Below are positions 1 through 10,519 of a stretch of 64,000 nucleotides of DNA, in pieces. Position 1 is the stretch's first letter, and every line of letters begins with the position of its first letter. Position numbers and translations under genes: made by a program. The notes beneath the pieces are model-generated. The model was not told the DNA's origin. It saw only the letters and a list, made by a program, of their open reading frames with translations, and searched no databases. The stretch is from Ahaetulla prasina (lineage: Eukaryota; Chordata; Lepidosauria; Squamata; Colubridae). The stretch spans positions 32,565,435 to 32,629,434 of the forward strand of contig NC_080541.1 of NCBI RefSeq assembly GCF_028640845.1, written 5' to 3'.

Positions 1-342
1 TTCTTTATCCAGCTTCCTTCCCAACAGACTTTTTGCCCTGTGTGCTTTGATCCTGAAATGGGCAACTATTAGATGTTTATAAAAAACTCGACATCTCTTT
101 ACTGAAAAAAATCTGGCTCTCAGTTCTTACAAATTTGACATTCTGAATGAAAGTCATGGATGATAAAAGAAGATAGCTGGCATGGAAATTTGTTCATTTA
201 CAAAAAAGCAAATGCAATGGCATTTCTGATTTCCCAGAAGGCAAACGGATGAGATCCTCCTCAATCACCTAATTACATTTTTTCAACTCTTTCATTCTTT
301 AATTTATACTTCTCTGGGATCAAAGGACATTTTTAGAAAAAT
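1..342. other. Intronic sequence, nothing recognised
   Basis: AT-rich non-coding sequence without a credible reading frame, RNA gene or repeat that I can name. It is presumed intron of CPQ because the only host exon found lies at the other end of the window. Confidence 0.5.
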
Positions 343-1201
343 GGCAGTTGGCGCCGGGTTTTGATATCTCCTGGCTGGCCCTGCCTTCGATTTTACTTTA
401 TCCTATCCCATCTCGACGTCGGGCTGTGCTTTGCCATCCGGACTTAGGTTTTTACCCTGGCCTGGATGAGAGAAACAGAGCAACAGAGGCATTTTCATCT
501 GCTTCCGGCCAGTCGTTTGTGACTTACTCCCTGCTGCCAGACTGTAACCATGGCACCCTTCATAGCCTCCTGCTTCTCGGAGAGGTTCAACCTGCTGGAC
601 AGGTTTGGCCTCTCGGAAGGAGAGGTTTGGAGAGACCTGGCCTCCGAACCGGGTGAGGATGTACTAGGGGGTGCTGGAGTTGGAGAGGCCCCCGGACTGT
701 GCCTTTTGACCTGGGTTTGGAGGTGGTGGTTGGAGGACAGTGGAAAGGCGACGGAGGTACTATCGAATCATCTGCTTGTTGTCCCCCTTCGATGGTTTAT
801 CATCTACTACGTCTCTTCTGGCCAGTTTGGGATTCTTGGCCGTTGGTGGTCCTTGGGCCTTTTAGAAGAGGCAGTAGCTTCGATGGGGGACGGAGGCCGA
901 CATTGTTTACGATTGGGACATCCTCCCCACTCCCTATGCCAGGATGCTTCCTTCAGACTTCCTACAGACTATCATCTGGACTGTACTGTGTTTAATATTC
1001 TTGTCTGCCCTTATTGGGACTATCAGCATTCTGGACTATTCTGGACTATTGTTTTGAGTCATCTTTTTAGGCCTTGCCTTTTTATCCAAGTCTTATCATC
1101 ATTTGGAATTATCATCTAATTGTCATCATCTATACATTGTAAGCCGCCCTGAGTCTTCGGAGAAGGGCGGGGTATAAATGTAAACAAAAAAAAAAAAAAA
1201 A
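343..1201 (+). mobile_element. ~850-bp non-autonomous retroelement with L2-like tail
   Basis: This GC-richer block starts near GGCAGTTGGCGCCGGG and stands out from the AT-rich flank. It ends in a hairpin tail (CCGCCCT, loop, AGGGCGG, then TATAAATG) followed by a run of about 18 A. The same tail closes the tRNA SINEs elsewhere in the window, so L2-type reverse transcriptase probably mobilised it. No tRNA-like A/B boxes and no reverse-transcriptase or endonuclease motif are visible. The small frames at 348-656 and 550-1119 are unlike any family I know and are probably chance. It could be an internally deleted L2 (5' UTR fused to 3' end) or a separate non-autonomous family. The boundaries are approximate, especially the left one. 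Confidence 0.5.
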
Positions 1202-1219
1202 AATCTTTGCCACTCGGAG

Positions 1220-1567
1220 ATGGACCATCCTTTTCGCCGATATGATCTTCTATTGTTATGCGCTATTCTTCTTATGAACTCTTGCAACTGCGAGGTGCCC
1301 CGCCTCATGAGGAACTTGTTACCAAGGGCCAGCCTCAATGACGGGTCTTGGGACCCACAGAGGTGGCATGCGAAAAGAAAGAGCCTTTGGGGTTTTTTAG
1401 ATAGGGCATTTTTAAGGGGTGGGAGGGTTAGGGCGGGTGTTGGGGGTAGCCCGTCAGGAGGGAAACCAGTTCCTGCGCATGCTCGTGGCGATTATTTAAT
1501 GGGTTCGGAGGTTATGGGGGGAGGGAATGTGTTCCTTTTTGTGAGGGTGGTTCTATTTGCACGGTAA
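1220..1567 (+). pseudogene. Possible 5' reading frame of the L2 element
   Basis: An open frame of 115 codons in the GC-rich 5' part of the L2 element, upstream of the endonuclease and in a different frame. It begins with a hydrophobic stretch (LLLLCAILL) and ends in a glycine/arginine-rich part. I do not recognise it. It may be a decayed first ORF, part of the main ORF displaced by a frameshift, or simply open because the 5' region is GC-rich. Confidence 0.25.
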
Positions 1568-1632
1568 GTGGGAGGGGCAGATATGGCGGAAGGGGGGGAT
1601 CGTATCGGTTTAGGGGGACACGCGCTCGATGT

Positions 1633-2643
1633 TTGCAGGAGATCGCGTGCCCCGATCCCTCTGACTTCTCCCGTTCCCCCGATGGTCAAGACCCTCAGAG
1701 CCTGGGCCTTCGTCTTATGTTATGCAACGCACGGTCCGTGGCCAATAAGGCCCCCCTAATACATGATCTTATTCAGGGGGGCGCCGCGGATCTTATAGGC
1801 GTTACGGAGACCTGGTTGGGCACCAAAGGGGGCGTGCCCCTGGTCGAAATGTGCCCACCGGGCTTCTGTGCATTTCATCAGCCGAGGGCCCAGGGTAGGG
1901 GTGGGGGGGTGGCGGTTGTTATTAAAGAGAGTCTAGAGCCGAGGGAGACCACTGTACCTCAGATTGCCGGGTGTGAATCCCTCTTTGTGAGATGGGGTCA
2001 TAGGTGTCAGATGGGCTTGCTGGTCGCGTACCTGGCTCCTTGCTGCGTGACAGCTGCCCTGCCCGAGCTCCTGGAGGTGCTTGCTGGGGTGGCAGTGGAG
2101 ACCCCCAGACTTTTAGTCATGGGGGACTTTAACTTGCCATCTGCCGGCTCGTCATCAACAGTGGCTCGGGAGTTCATGGCTTCCATGACGGCCTTGGACC
2201 TGACTCAAGTAGTGGATGGCCCCACTCACATCGGGGGAGGCACACTGGACCTGATTTTTATCTCTGGTCAGTGGTTGAAGGATCTGGACTTGAGAGATGT
2301 AGTCACAGAACCTTTGTCATGGTCAGATCACTCTCTCCTTCGCCTGGACTTTCTGACCGCTACCCAACACCGCAGGGAGACAGAACCGCTACGTTGGTTC
2401 CGTCCCAGGCGCCTGATGGACCCGGAGAGGGTCCCGACGGAGCTTGGGCCATTTCCTGAGGGTCTGGCTGACGGCACGGCAGAGGAACTAGCCGCAGCCT
2501 GGGAACGGGCTGCGGCTGGGGCTTTAGACCATGTCGTGCCTCTGACCTCTGACCCGGCGATCCCAACCGGCTCCTTGGTTCTCCGAGGAGCTGAGGGGGA
2601 TGAACGGCCGGAGAAGACGCCTAGAGAGTTCTTGGAGGTCTAG
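1633..2643 (+). pseudogene. L2 LINE endonuclease domain (ORF2 N-terminus)
   Basis: A 336-codon frame encoding an apurinic/apyrimidinic-like endonuclease, the enzyme that nicks target DNA for target-primed reverse transcription. Visible family motifs in order are CNARSVANK near residue 31, GVTETWL near 56, [10 protein letters not shown] near 90, VMGDFNLPS near 164 and a C-terminal [12 protein letters not shown] near 229. These carry the usual N, E, D and H catalytic residues. After about residue 310 the frame runs into a frameshift, and the linker to the RT continues in other frames. The ATG at 1633 is only the first in this frame; the true start may be further upstream. Confidence 0.8.
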
Positions 2644-3447
2644 CCGTTCAGAAGCTGATCGGACACTAGTTAGGTCCTATACTAGGACCTACCTAGTGGC
2701 ACTGAGGGAAGCGAGGCGTTGCTACGTCTCCTCCCTCATTGCATCGGCAGATAACTGCCCAGTCGCCCTGTTTCGGGGGACCCGCCCTCCTTCACCAGGG
2801 GAGCGGGATGACCCGTTGCAGGGACGTGCTGAGGAGTTTAACGGTTATCTATACGATAAAATCATTCAGCTTCGGGACGGTCTGGACCAAAATTGCGGTG
2901 ATTCAGATGGGGCGTCTGAGGGTGGTCTTGGTGATATTGTCTGGGATGAGTTTGACCCTGTGACTCCCGAGGACATGGACAGGTTGTTGGGTAGGTTGAA
3001 TGCCACCACGTGTTTACTGGACCCGTGCCCCTCCTGGTTGGTGCTGGCCACTCAGGTGGTGACACGAGGCTGGCTCCAGGCGATTACGAGCGCTTCCTTG
3101 TTGGAGGAGTCTTCCGCCGCCTTGAAAGAGGCGGTGGTGAGGCCCTCCTCAAGAAGCCTTCCCTGGACCCGGCTGTTTTAGGTAATTATCGTCCGGTCTC
3201 CAACCTTCGCTTTGCAGAGAAGGTTGTAGAGAGTATGGTGGCATATCAGTTTCCCCTGCACCTGGATGAAACTGTCTATCTAGACCTGTTCCAGTCCGGT
3301 TTCCGGCCGGTTACAGCACTGAGACGGCTTTGGTCGCGTTGGTGGATGATCTCTGGAGGGCCAGGGATAGGGATGTTCCTCTGCCCTGGTCCTATTAGAC
3401 CTCTCAGCGGCTTTTGATACCATCGACCATGGTATCCTGCTGCGCGG
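2600..3447 (+). pseudogene. L2 LINE linker and RT N-terminus, frameshifted
   Basis: The region between endonuclease and RT is readable only by switching frames. One frame (2600-3181) carries the arginine-rich linker and a DPCPSWL motif. Another (3010-3417) carries LGNYRPVSNL and FQSGFRP, which belong to RT motif 1. At least three frame changes occur here relative to the ORFs on either side. This breaks the L2 polyprotein. Confidence 0.7.
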
Positions 3448-4515
3448 TTGGAAGGATTGGGAGTGGGAGGCACCGTTTATCGGTGGTTCTCCTCCTATCT
3501 CTCCGATCGGTCGCAGACGGTGTTGACAGGGGGGCAGAGGTCGGCCCCGAGGCGCCTCACTTGTGGGGTGCCGCAGGGGTCGATTCTCTCGCCCCTTCTG
3601 TTCAACATCTATATGAAGCCGCTGGGTGAGATCATCAGTGGCTTCGGTGTGAGGTACCAGCTGTACGCTGATGACACCCAGCTGTACTTTTCCACACCGG
3701 GCCACCCCAACGAAGCTATCGAAGTGCTGTCCCGGTGTTTGGAAGCCGTACGGGTCTGGATGGGGAGAAACAGGCTCAAGCTCAATCCCTCCAAGACAGA
3801 GTGGCTGTGGATGCCGGCATCCCGGTACAGTCAGCTGAGTCCACGGCTGACTGTTGGGGGCGAGTCATTGGCCCCGATGGAGAGGGTGCGCAACTTAGGC
3901 GTCCTCCTGGATGAACGGCTGTCTTTTGAAGATCATTTGGCGGCCGTCTCCAGGAGAGCTTTCCACCAGGTTCGCCTGGTGCGCCAGTTGCGCCCCTTTC
4001 TAGACCGGGATGCCTTATGCACGGTCACTCACGCCCTCGTGACGTCTCGTCTGGATTACTGCAATGCTCTCTACATGGGGCTCCCCTTGAGGGGCATCCG
4101 GAGGCTTCAGTTAGTCCAGAATGCGGCTGCGCGGGTGATAGAGGGAGCCCCTCGTGACTCCCGTGTGACACCTATCCTGCGCAGACTGCACTGGCTACCT
4201 GTGGCCTTCCGGATGCGCTTCAAGGTTTTGGTGACCATCTTTAAAGCGCTCCATGGCATAGGGCCGGGCTATTTACGGGACCGCCTACTGCTACCGAATA
4301 CCTCTCACCGACCCGTGCGCTCTCACAGAGAGGGACTCCTCAGGGTGCCATCAGCTAGGCAGTGCCGTCTGGCGACACCCAGGGGAAGGGCCTTCTCTGT
4401 GGGGGCTCCCACCCTCTGGAACGAACTTCCCCCAGGACTCCGTCAACTTCTGGACCTCCGAACCTTTCGTCGCGAGCTTAAAACACACTTATTCATTTGC
4501 GCAGGACTGGATTAG
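3448..4515 (+). pseudogene. L2 LINE reverse transcriptase, C-terminal two thirds
   Basis: A 355-codon frame with the RT core. GVPQGSILSPLLFNIYM lies near residue 40, the catalytic YADDTQLYF near 72, and the thumb and C-terminal L2 signature (SRLDYCNALYMGLP, then RRLQLVQNAAARVI and LHWLPV) follow from about 190. It ends at a stop about 115 bp before the 3' hairpin tail. The catalytic aspartates are present, but the N-terminal part of the RT lies in other frames, so this piece alone is unlikely to be active. Confidence 0.8.
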
Positions 4516-4689
4516 TTTTTAAATTTATATTGGTTTTAAATGGGTTTTTATTATTTATATTGCTTTTTAATTCGGCTTTGTAGAATAAGTTTTTTAAATG
4601 TGGTTTTAGTGTGTATTTATATGTCTTTTACTTGCCTGTGAACCGCCCTGAGTCCCTCGGGAGATAGGGCGGTATATAAATGTGATTAA

Positions 4690-4740
<51 letters not shown>

Positions 4741-5325
4741 AGCTGATTGGTGCTTTTCTGTCCTTTCTCACCTCTTTATATCAATGCCTACGAATGACAC
4801 AAACTGAGTGCCCAGAGAGGGCCTGCTTTTTCCCTGGACAAACCTAGAGACTTGGATGATACTGCTGGAAAGAGTTAATTTATCTCCAAATAAGTTAACT
4901 TTAACCCAACCACGATTATAGTATTTCAGCATTTCATAACAACCTCACCTATTCAACACCAAGTAATGAGGGGGAGAAAAATCAAAGCAATAACTGCTAT
5001 GTATATAATCTGGCACAAGTGTAAATTGCTTGAGTTGTTTCATCAAACACAATGTCAGAAAATGCTCGTAGGTCTTGCAATGAATTATAGGCACGTTAGT
5101 TTATAAATGAATAGGAAAAAAAACTATATTTAAATAAGGAGCAATGTCTTCTTAGCAACAGTGAAAGATTGCCCTACTAACACAGCATGATGTTCCCTGG
5201 CAACCAAAGTGGCATAAGTGTTGCCTGATAGAGAATTATTATTTTTTTGTTCCTAGGAAAGGAGTCACACTACTCAGTAGGCAATTTTGAATCAGAAAGT
5301 GATCTGCTGTGGGATTAGACATGAG
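4741..5325. other. Intronic sequence, nothing recognised
   Basis: AT-rich sequence following the L2 tail, with no supported gene, RNA or named repeat. Confidence 0.45.
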
Positions 5326-5329
5326 TGCT

Positions 5330-5515
5330 TCAGGGGTGGGTTCTACTTACCTTTACTACCAGTTCGCAATGGGAGTGTGAACATGTGCTTGCTTCGCTCA
5401 TGGTTCTGCACATGTGCAGATCACCCTTGATGATGTCAGGGTGGGTAGGCAGAGCCTCCTGCTGGTTTTACTACCGGTTCTATAGAACCGGACAGAACCA
5501 GGAGCAACCCACCTA
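5330..5515. mobile_element. hAT-type MITE (GGTGGGTT family)
   Basis: The left end CAGGGGTGGGTTCTAC and the right end AGCAACCCACCT are imperfect inverted copies. The interior ends (TTTACTACCAGTTC and ACTACCGGTTCTATAGAACCGG) match the related elements at 12516, 32166 and 60753. No clean 8-bp duplication could be found for this copy, so its edges are approximate. Confidence 0.55.
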
Positions 5516-5654
5516 CAGATTTAAAACTGTTGTTTCCAAGAGAGAAGCAGTTCTAAAAATATTGAGAAAAGAGGAAAAGGTGCATTTTTCAGGTTAGGCC
5601 ACTTGTCTTTCTAGCAGCAACCTGCTCTGCTTTGACTAGCAATCCCTTTAGAAT

Positions 5655-5772
5655 CGTATTTCTCAATCTTGGTAGGTTTCAGATGTGTGGACTGCAACTT
5701 CCAGAATTCTCCAGCCAACCTGGAGTTAGAGTTCATACATCAGAAAGCTGCCAAGGTTGAGAAACACTGATC
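5655..5772. mobile_element. Palindromic hAT-type MITE, diverged
   Basis: A foldback of about 118 bp. TTTCTCAATCTTGGTAGG on the left is complemented by GCCAAGGTTGAGAAACACTG on the right, with a CCAGAATTCTCCAGCC core. It belongs to the same general family as the copies at 27779, 35686 and 63113, but is more decayed. Confidence 0.5.
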
Positions 5773-6439
5773 TAGGTATAATGGTTTCCATATTCTATGC
5801 TGAAGCAAATCAAGAGACATTCAACAATGAGTAGAACAATTGTGGTATTCTATAGAAGTGTTCCTATTTGTTAGTTTTCCAGATTTTCCATTATTTGAGA
5901 GAGGTATTTTATTGTCCCATGACTTTTCTATCAATGAGCCACTCTGTGGTGCTAAGGATTCTGTAAAAGCTTTTAAGGAGCACAATTCGATACATCAGTA
6001 ACAAGTACAGCAGGGTAAGCACATAAACTTTGCGCAATTTTTTTCAGCTGTCAAGTTTTCAGTTTTCTCTTTGAAGAACTCTAGGGAAGCTAGAAATATA
6101 TATTTATTTCCTTACTTCTTTATTATTTTTGCCATTCCAATATCTTCTCTGAGCAGATACATAAAGTATTCAACAATATTATGGATCAACAAAGGAGAAA
6201 TTTTAAAACAGCGATTCTGAGACTGAAATTCTGAACACTTCAGCAGAGAAGGATGTCAGGCATTTCTTTGCCTGACATCAAAGATAAGAGTCTGGCAGTT
6301 GAGTGAGCTTTTTTGTAGCACCTTTTACAAGGGGGCATGGGAAATGAGATGAGTATTTTTTTAAAATAGCTATCAACCTCTTTGGAGAACATTTTACAGA
6401 ACCTGACAGGCAGATATATTAAATCAGTATTAAATCAGC
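5773..6439. other. Intronic sequence, nothing recognised
   Basis: AT-rich, no supported feature. The LINE beginning near 6440 may start slightly earlier. Confidence 0.4.
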
Positions 6440-7473
6440 CAATAATTAAATCAGTGAAAACCTGGACGGAGGAATCAGAATTAAAGCTACAGGCATGTTT
6501 TGACTGCACTGATTGGAATATTTTTAAAGATACCTCTGCAGACCTGGATGAACTCACAGATACTGTAACATCATATGTCAGCTTCTGTGAAGACCTATGT
6601 GTACCTACAAGGAACTTGCGAATACACAGTAATAACAAACCTTGGTTTACACCTAAACTTAAGCAGCTACGACATTCCAAAGAGGAAGCCTACAGAAAAG
6701 GTGATAAAATGCTGTACAATCAGGCCAGAAATGCACTAACAAGGGAGATAAGAGCAGCAAAAAGAAGCTACTCTGAAAAGCTAAAGAATCAATTTTCAGC
6801 AAATGAACCAGCAAACATGTGGAAAACTCTTAAAAATATCACCGGCTATGGCAAACCTCCTTCCCAGGCTGAAGGTAATCAACAACTGGCAGATGACCTG
6901 AATGAGTTTTACTGCAGGTTTGAAAGGAAACTACAGCCACCTATCTCCATAACCCCCATCTCAGACACACCAACAACAGCCAAGCCTCCTACAACTGACC
7001 CCATTTCATTGGGTTCACAACCCCTAGTGATCACAGAAAAGGAAGTGCAGGACCTATTTCACAGACAAAAGCCAGGAAAAGCTCCAGGCCCAGACAAGAT
7101 AACTCCTTCTTGCTTAAAAGTCTGTGCTGACCAATTGGCCCCCATCTTCACCCATATTTTCAATAAATCACTAGAGATGTGCTATGTTCCTTCTTGCTTC
7201 AAACGCTCTACCATCATCCCAGTGCCGAAGAAGCCCACCATCAAGGAACTGAATGACTACAGACCAGTTGCTCTAACATCTGTAGTCATGAAAACCTTTG
7301 AAAGGCTAGTGCTTTCCTACCTGAAAACCATCACGGATCCGCTGTTAGACCCTTGCAATTTGCATACCGAGCAAATAGATCAACAGATGATGCTGTTAAT
7401 ATGGCTCTGCACTACATCCTACAACATCTTGAGTCTCCAAAGACCTATGCAAGGGTCCTTTTGTAGACTTTAG
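6382..7473 (+). pseudogene. Rex1-like LINE linker and RT N-terminus
   Basis: A 363-codon frame. From about residue 25 it reads as the linker between endonuclease and RT, with KPWFTPKLKQLRHSKEEAYR near 87. It then reads as RT motifs KAPGPDKITPSCLK near 234 and LNDYRPVALT near 291. The first ~20 codons are probably flanking sequence. The frame breaks near 7352, where a CCC replaces the CCCC seen in the related copy, so the last ~40 residues are out of frame. Confidence 0.75.
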
Positions 7474-7649
7474 TTCAGCATTCAATACCATCATTCCAGA
7501 CATTCTTCTAACTAAGCTAAACCAGCTACAGGTACGGAACAGACTTGTAAGTGGATCACAAGCTTCCTAACAAACAGGAAGCAGCAGGTGAAGCTAAGCA
7601 AGATCACATCAAATACCTGTACAATTAGCACAGGGGCCCCCAAGGCTGT

Positions 7650-8192
7650 GTGCTCTCCCCACTTCTCTTCTCTCTGTATACCAATGACTGCATCTCCAAT
7701 GATCCATTTGTTAAGCTACTGAAGTTCGCAGATGACACAACAGTGATTGGTCTCATTCGAGACAATGACGAATCCGCATATAGGCGAGAGGTCGAGCGAC
7801 TAGCCTTGTGGTGCAACCAAAACAATCTGGAACTGACCACACTCAAAACCGTAGAAATGGTGGTAGACTTTAGGAAAAACCCTTCCATACTTCCACCTCC
7901 CACAATACTAGACAACACAGTATCAACAGTAGAAACCTTCAAATTTCTGGGTTCTATCATATCGCAAGATCTCAAATGGACAGCTAACATCAAAACATCA
8001 TTAAAAAGGACAACAAAGAATGTTCTTTCTCGCCAACTCAGTAAGCTCAAACTGCCCAAGGAGCTGCTGATCCAATTCTACAGAGGAATTATTGAGTCTG
8101 TCATTTGCACCTCTATAACTGTCTGGTTCGGTTCTGCTACCCAACAAGAAAAACACAGACTTCAGAGGATAATTAGAACTGCAGAAAAATAA
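7650..8192 (+). pseudogene. Rex1-like LINE RT core with FADD box
   Basis: A 180-codon frame starting inside the LSPLLFSLYTNDC motif. It includes the catalytic FADDTTVIGLI near residue 26 and the DFRKNPS motif near 93. Upstream the same protein is in another frame because one C is missing in the run at 7636-7640. Downstream it ends early because an A is missing near 8186-8190, and the C-terminal piece continues at 8204-8398 in a different frame. A CR1-like endonuclease is absent. It is not expected to be functional. Confidence 0.75.
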
Positions 8193-8203
8193 TTGCTACC
8201 AAC

Positions 8204-8398
8204 TTGCCTTCCATTGAGGACCTGTATACTGCACGAATCAAGAAGAGGGCCGTGAAAATATTTGCAGATCCCTCGCATCCTGGACATAAACTGTTTCAAC
8301 TCCTACCCTCAAAACGACGCTATAGAGCACTGCACACCAGAACAACTAGACACAAGAACAGTTTTTTCCCGAAGGCCATCACTCTGCTAAACAAATAA
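8204..8398 (+). pseudogene. Rex1-like LINE C-terminal fragment
   Basis: A 64-codon frame holding the conserved end of the LINE protein (IEDLYTARIKKRAVKIFAD, then SFFPKAITLLNK) up to its natural stop. It is separated from the RT core by a single-base deletion in an A run. Confidence 0.75.
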
Positions 8399-8675
8399 TT
8401 CCCTCAACACTGTCAGACTATTTACTGAATCTGCACTACTATTAATCGTTTCATAGTTCCCATCACCAATCTCTTTCCACTTATGACTGTATGACTATAA
8501 CTTGTTGCTGGCAATCCTTATGATTTATATTGATATATTGATCATCAATTGTGTTGTAAATGTTGTACCTTGATGAACGTATCTTTTCTTTTATGTACAC
8601 TGAGAGCATATGCACCAAGACAAATTCCTTGTGTGTCCAATCACACTTGGCCAATAAAATTCTATTCTATTCTAT

Positions 8676-9328
8676 ATGGGAAGAAGGATTAATTTAGATA
8701 TGGCTGATCAGATCACCAGGGATTTGAGATAATGCAAAGCAGAAGAACTAACACCATGGAATTCAGTTCAGAAAATTAATATCTCTGAGCTTTGGTTTAA
8801 GTGATTTTCCCATGTCTTCAACGACACTTGCTGAATAGTGCAAGGGAGCCAATAATCCAAATCCCTGCAATAATTTGTAGTCCAACATTATTAAAACTCA
8901 CACATTTCAACAAATATACATGTCCTGGGGTAATGTTGTAAGATCCAATCTGGATCAGTCACCAGGATCAGAGGTTTTGTCTTCCGAGCTCTCAGAAATA
9001 AAATTCAAAACAATATTGGTAGATTAGAAAAATTGGGTGAAAGTAGCAGAATGAAATATAATAGCGTTCTTCATTCAGAAATGTACACTTATAGGATGAA
9101 CAATATTGGACTTAAAGATATTTATTGTGAAATAGATTTTTTTGGAATTAATACAGTAGTTGACTGCAAATAAAGTCAGCAATAGAATATGCCACAAAGA
9201 ATAGCAATTGAAGGGAAGCATAGTTTCCAAATCATGGGAAGCTGTTCCATTTTATTCTGCTTTGGTAAGACCTTCCCCTTCCTGCAACTTGCCCCAACAC
9301 CTTGTACTACTGTGCCCAGTTCTAGGAA
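8676..9328. other. Intronic sequence, nothing recognised
   Basis: AT-rich sequence without a supported feature. Confidence 0.4.
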
Positions 9329-9410
9329 ACAGAGTTCAGCCCCTATACTATATGCATCCCATACAGTGAAGGAAAGCCATCTATCTGAGTCACTGATTGC
9401 TAACTTGTTT
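9329..9410 (+). repeat. Unnamed dispersed repeat, copy 1
   Basis: About 80 bp (ACAGAGTTCAGCCCCTATAC through CTGAGTCACTGATTGC) recurs at 10019-10091 with roughly 80% identity by eye and the same orientation. The shared GAGTTCARYCC box is reminiscent of a Pol III B box, so this could be a SINE relic, but no A box or tail was found. Confidence 0.4.
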
Positions 9411-9654
9411 TATGTTTGCATACACACACACACATGTCATAGCAGAATCTTGAACAGAATAATAAGATAGCACTGATGAAGTTACTTAGTTTGGTAATGA
9501 AACGTCTACAGGAAAACTACCAAGCTCAGAGAGCATCAAGAACCTCAGAGTTCAACCCTGAGCAACAAATATTCACTTCTATTGGTACAGAAGAATAAGT
9601 AGGGAGGGGGGAAATTGCTTTTGGAGAAGCAATGAAACATTCTATAAAGTGGAC

Positions 9655-9658
<4 letters not shown>

Positions 9659-9693
<35 letters not shown>
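9659..9693. repeat. (TG)n microsatellite
   Basis: About 17 TG dinucleotides in a row. Confidence 0.9.
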
Positions 9694-9696
<3 letters not shown>

Positions 9697-10018
9697 CAGT
9701 GGGAGGATGAAGCATCCCTTTGTTTAGTGTCCTTGTTTTTATTAAATGCAGCTTGTCTGGATGAGAAAACATCACATGACTAGTTAGTGCTTGATAATCA
9801 CCATAATGTTGACATTTAGGAAATTGAATTAGTCATTGTACATTTGCAATGTACCCAGCATTCAAGTTCTCTTTTGTTATGAAATATAACATCTTTACTA
9901 CTTATTTAAGGAGAATTGCTCAGTTGTGCAATTACATTTCTTGAAAATAGTTTTAATCCCTGGACCCTCCTCTATGAGAGACATAAAATCATTGCGTTTG
10001 GTGGGGGAACATTTAGAC

Positions 10019-10091
10019 AACTGAGTTCAATCCCTACACTGTAAGCATCCTATATAGTGAAGGAACGCCAGCCATCTGAGTCATTGATTGC
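10019..10091 (+). repeat. Unnamed dispersed repeat, copy 2
   Basis: Second copy of the ~80-bp sequence at 9329-9410. It has ACTGAGTTCAATCCCTACAC at the left and CTGAGTCATTGATTGC at the right. Confidence 0.4.
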
Positions 10092-10257
10092 AATGTTTTC
10101 AATATTATGAAGGGTCAAGTTTGCGGGACAGGGAGAAAAGTCCTCTTACATTGAATTTAGAGCACCAGTCTGGTGTAGTAGTAAGACATTGTGTTCCTTG
10201 GGCAAAGGATAAAGAAGGGCAAAGGAATACAAAATTTGTATACAGAGATTTTCCACA

Positions 10258-10515
10258 TTATTTACAACTCTGCCCCCATCCTCTGCTGGTGTGTGCCTTC
10301 AAATTAGTGCTAATTCCTGTCAACTGCCTGGAGAGGCCCCTGTAGTTTTCTTGACTTCAGATTATTTCAGAAGTGGCTTGCTATTGCCTCCTTCCTAGGG
10401 CTGAGAGAGGGGAATGGCCCAAGGCCTCCAAGCTGACTCCGAGCTAAGGTTGGACTAGAAATCAGTCGCTCTGTTTCTAGCCTGCTGCCTCAACCACTAC
10501 ACAAACTGGCTTGCT
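10258..10515 (-). mobile_element. Sauria-type SINE, diverged
   Basis: Read on the minus strand this has the Sauria SINE order. The tRNA-like head is at the right end (TGGTTGAGGCAGCAGGCTAG), a CORE-like middle with CTTGGGCCATTCC and TCTCTCAGCCCTAGG follows, and the BovB-like end is at the left (GAAGGCACACACC). It is diverged and lacks a clean terminal repeat. Known family members depend on BovB-type LINEs. A second short SINE-head-like piece (GGTGTAGTAGTAAGACATTG) sits just to the left, near 10172. Confidence 0.65.
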
Positions 10516-10519
10516 AGTA

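Larger units (their letters stand above)
1201..4740 (+). mobile_element. L2-clade LINE, near full length, frameshifted
   Basis: A LINE running from a GC-rich 5' region (about 1201-1630) through an apurinic-type endonuclease and reverse transcriptase to a 3' hairpin tail (ACCGCCCTGAGTCCC, then AGGGCGGTATATAAATG) and an (AAAT)n array from about 4689 to 4740. The RT C-terminal region, with SRLDYCNALYMGLP and LRRLHWLPV, is typical of the L2 clade rather than CR1. The frame is continuous in the endonuclease (1633-2643) and again from 3448 to 4515, but changes several times between about 2600 and 3447. The copy is therefore not expected to make a full protein. It directly abuts the poly(A) of the preceding unit. 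Confidence 0.85.
6440..8675 (+). mobile_element. Rex1/CR1-L3-like LINE, 5'-truncated and frameshifted
   Basis: A LINE of the Jockey superfamily, lacking its endonuclease. It starts in the linker before the RT, runs through the RT and C-terminal domain to 8396, and ends with a conserved ~270-bp 3' UTR and an (ATTCT)n tail. The RT style (FADDTTVIG, a CVLSPLLF motif, and a C-terminus ending SFFPKAITLLNK) fits Rex1/Babar. The pentanucleotide tail matches what has been described for snake CR1-L3 'Snake1' elements, so the clade name is uncertain. Compared with the copy at 46709-48396 it has about eight one-base deletions, nearly all in short homopolymers, which break the frame. Confidence 0.8.
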
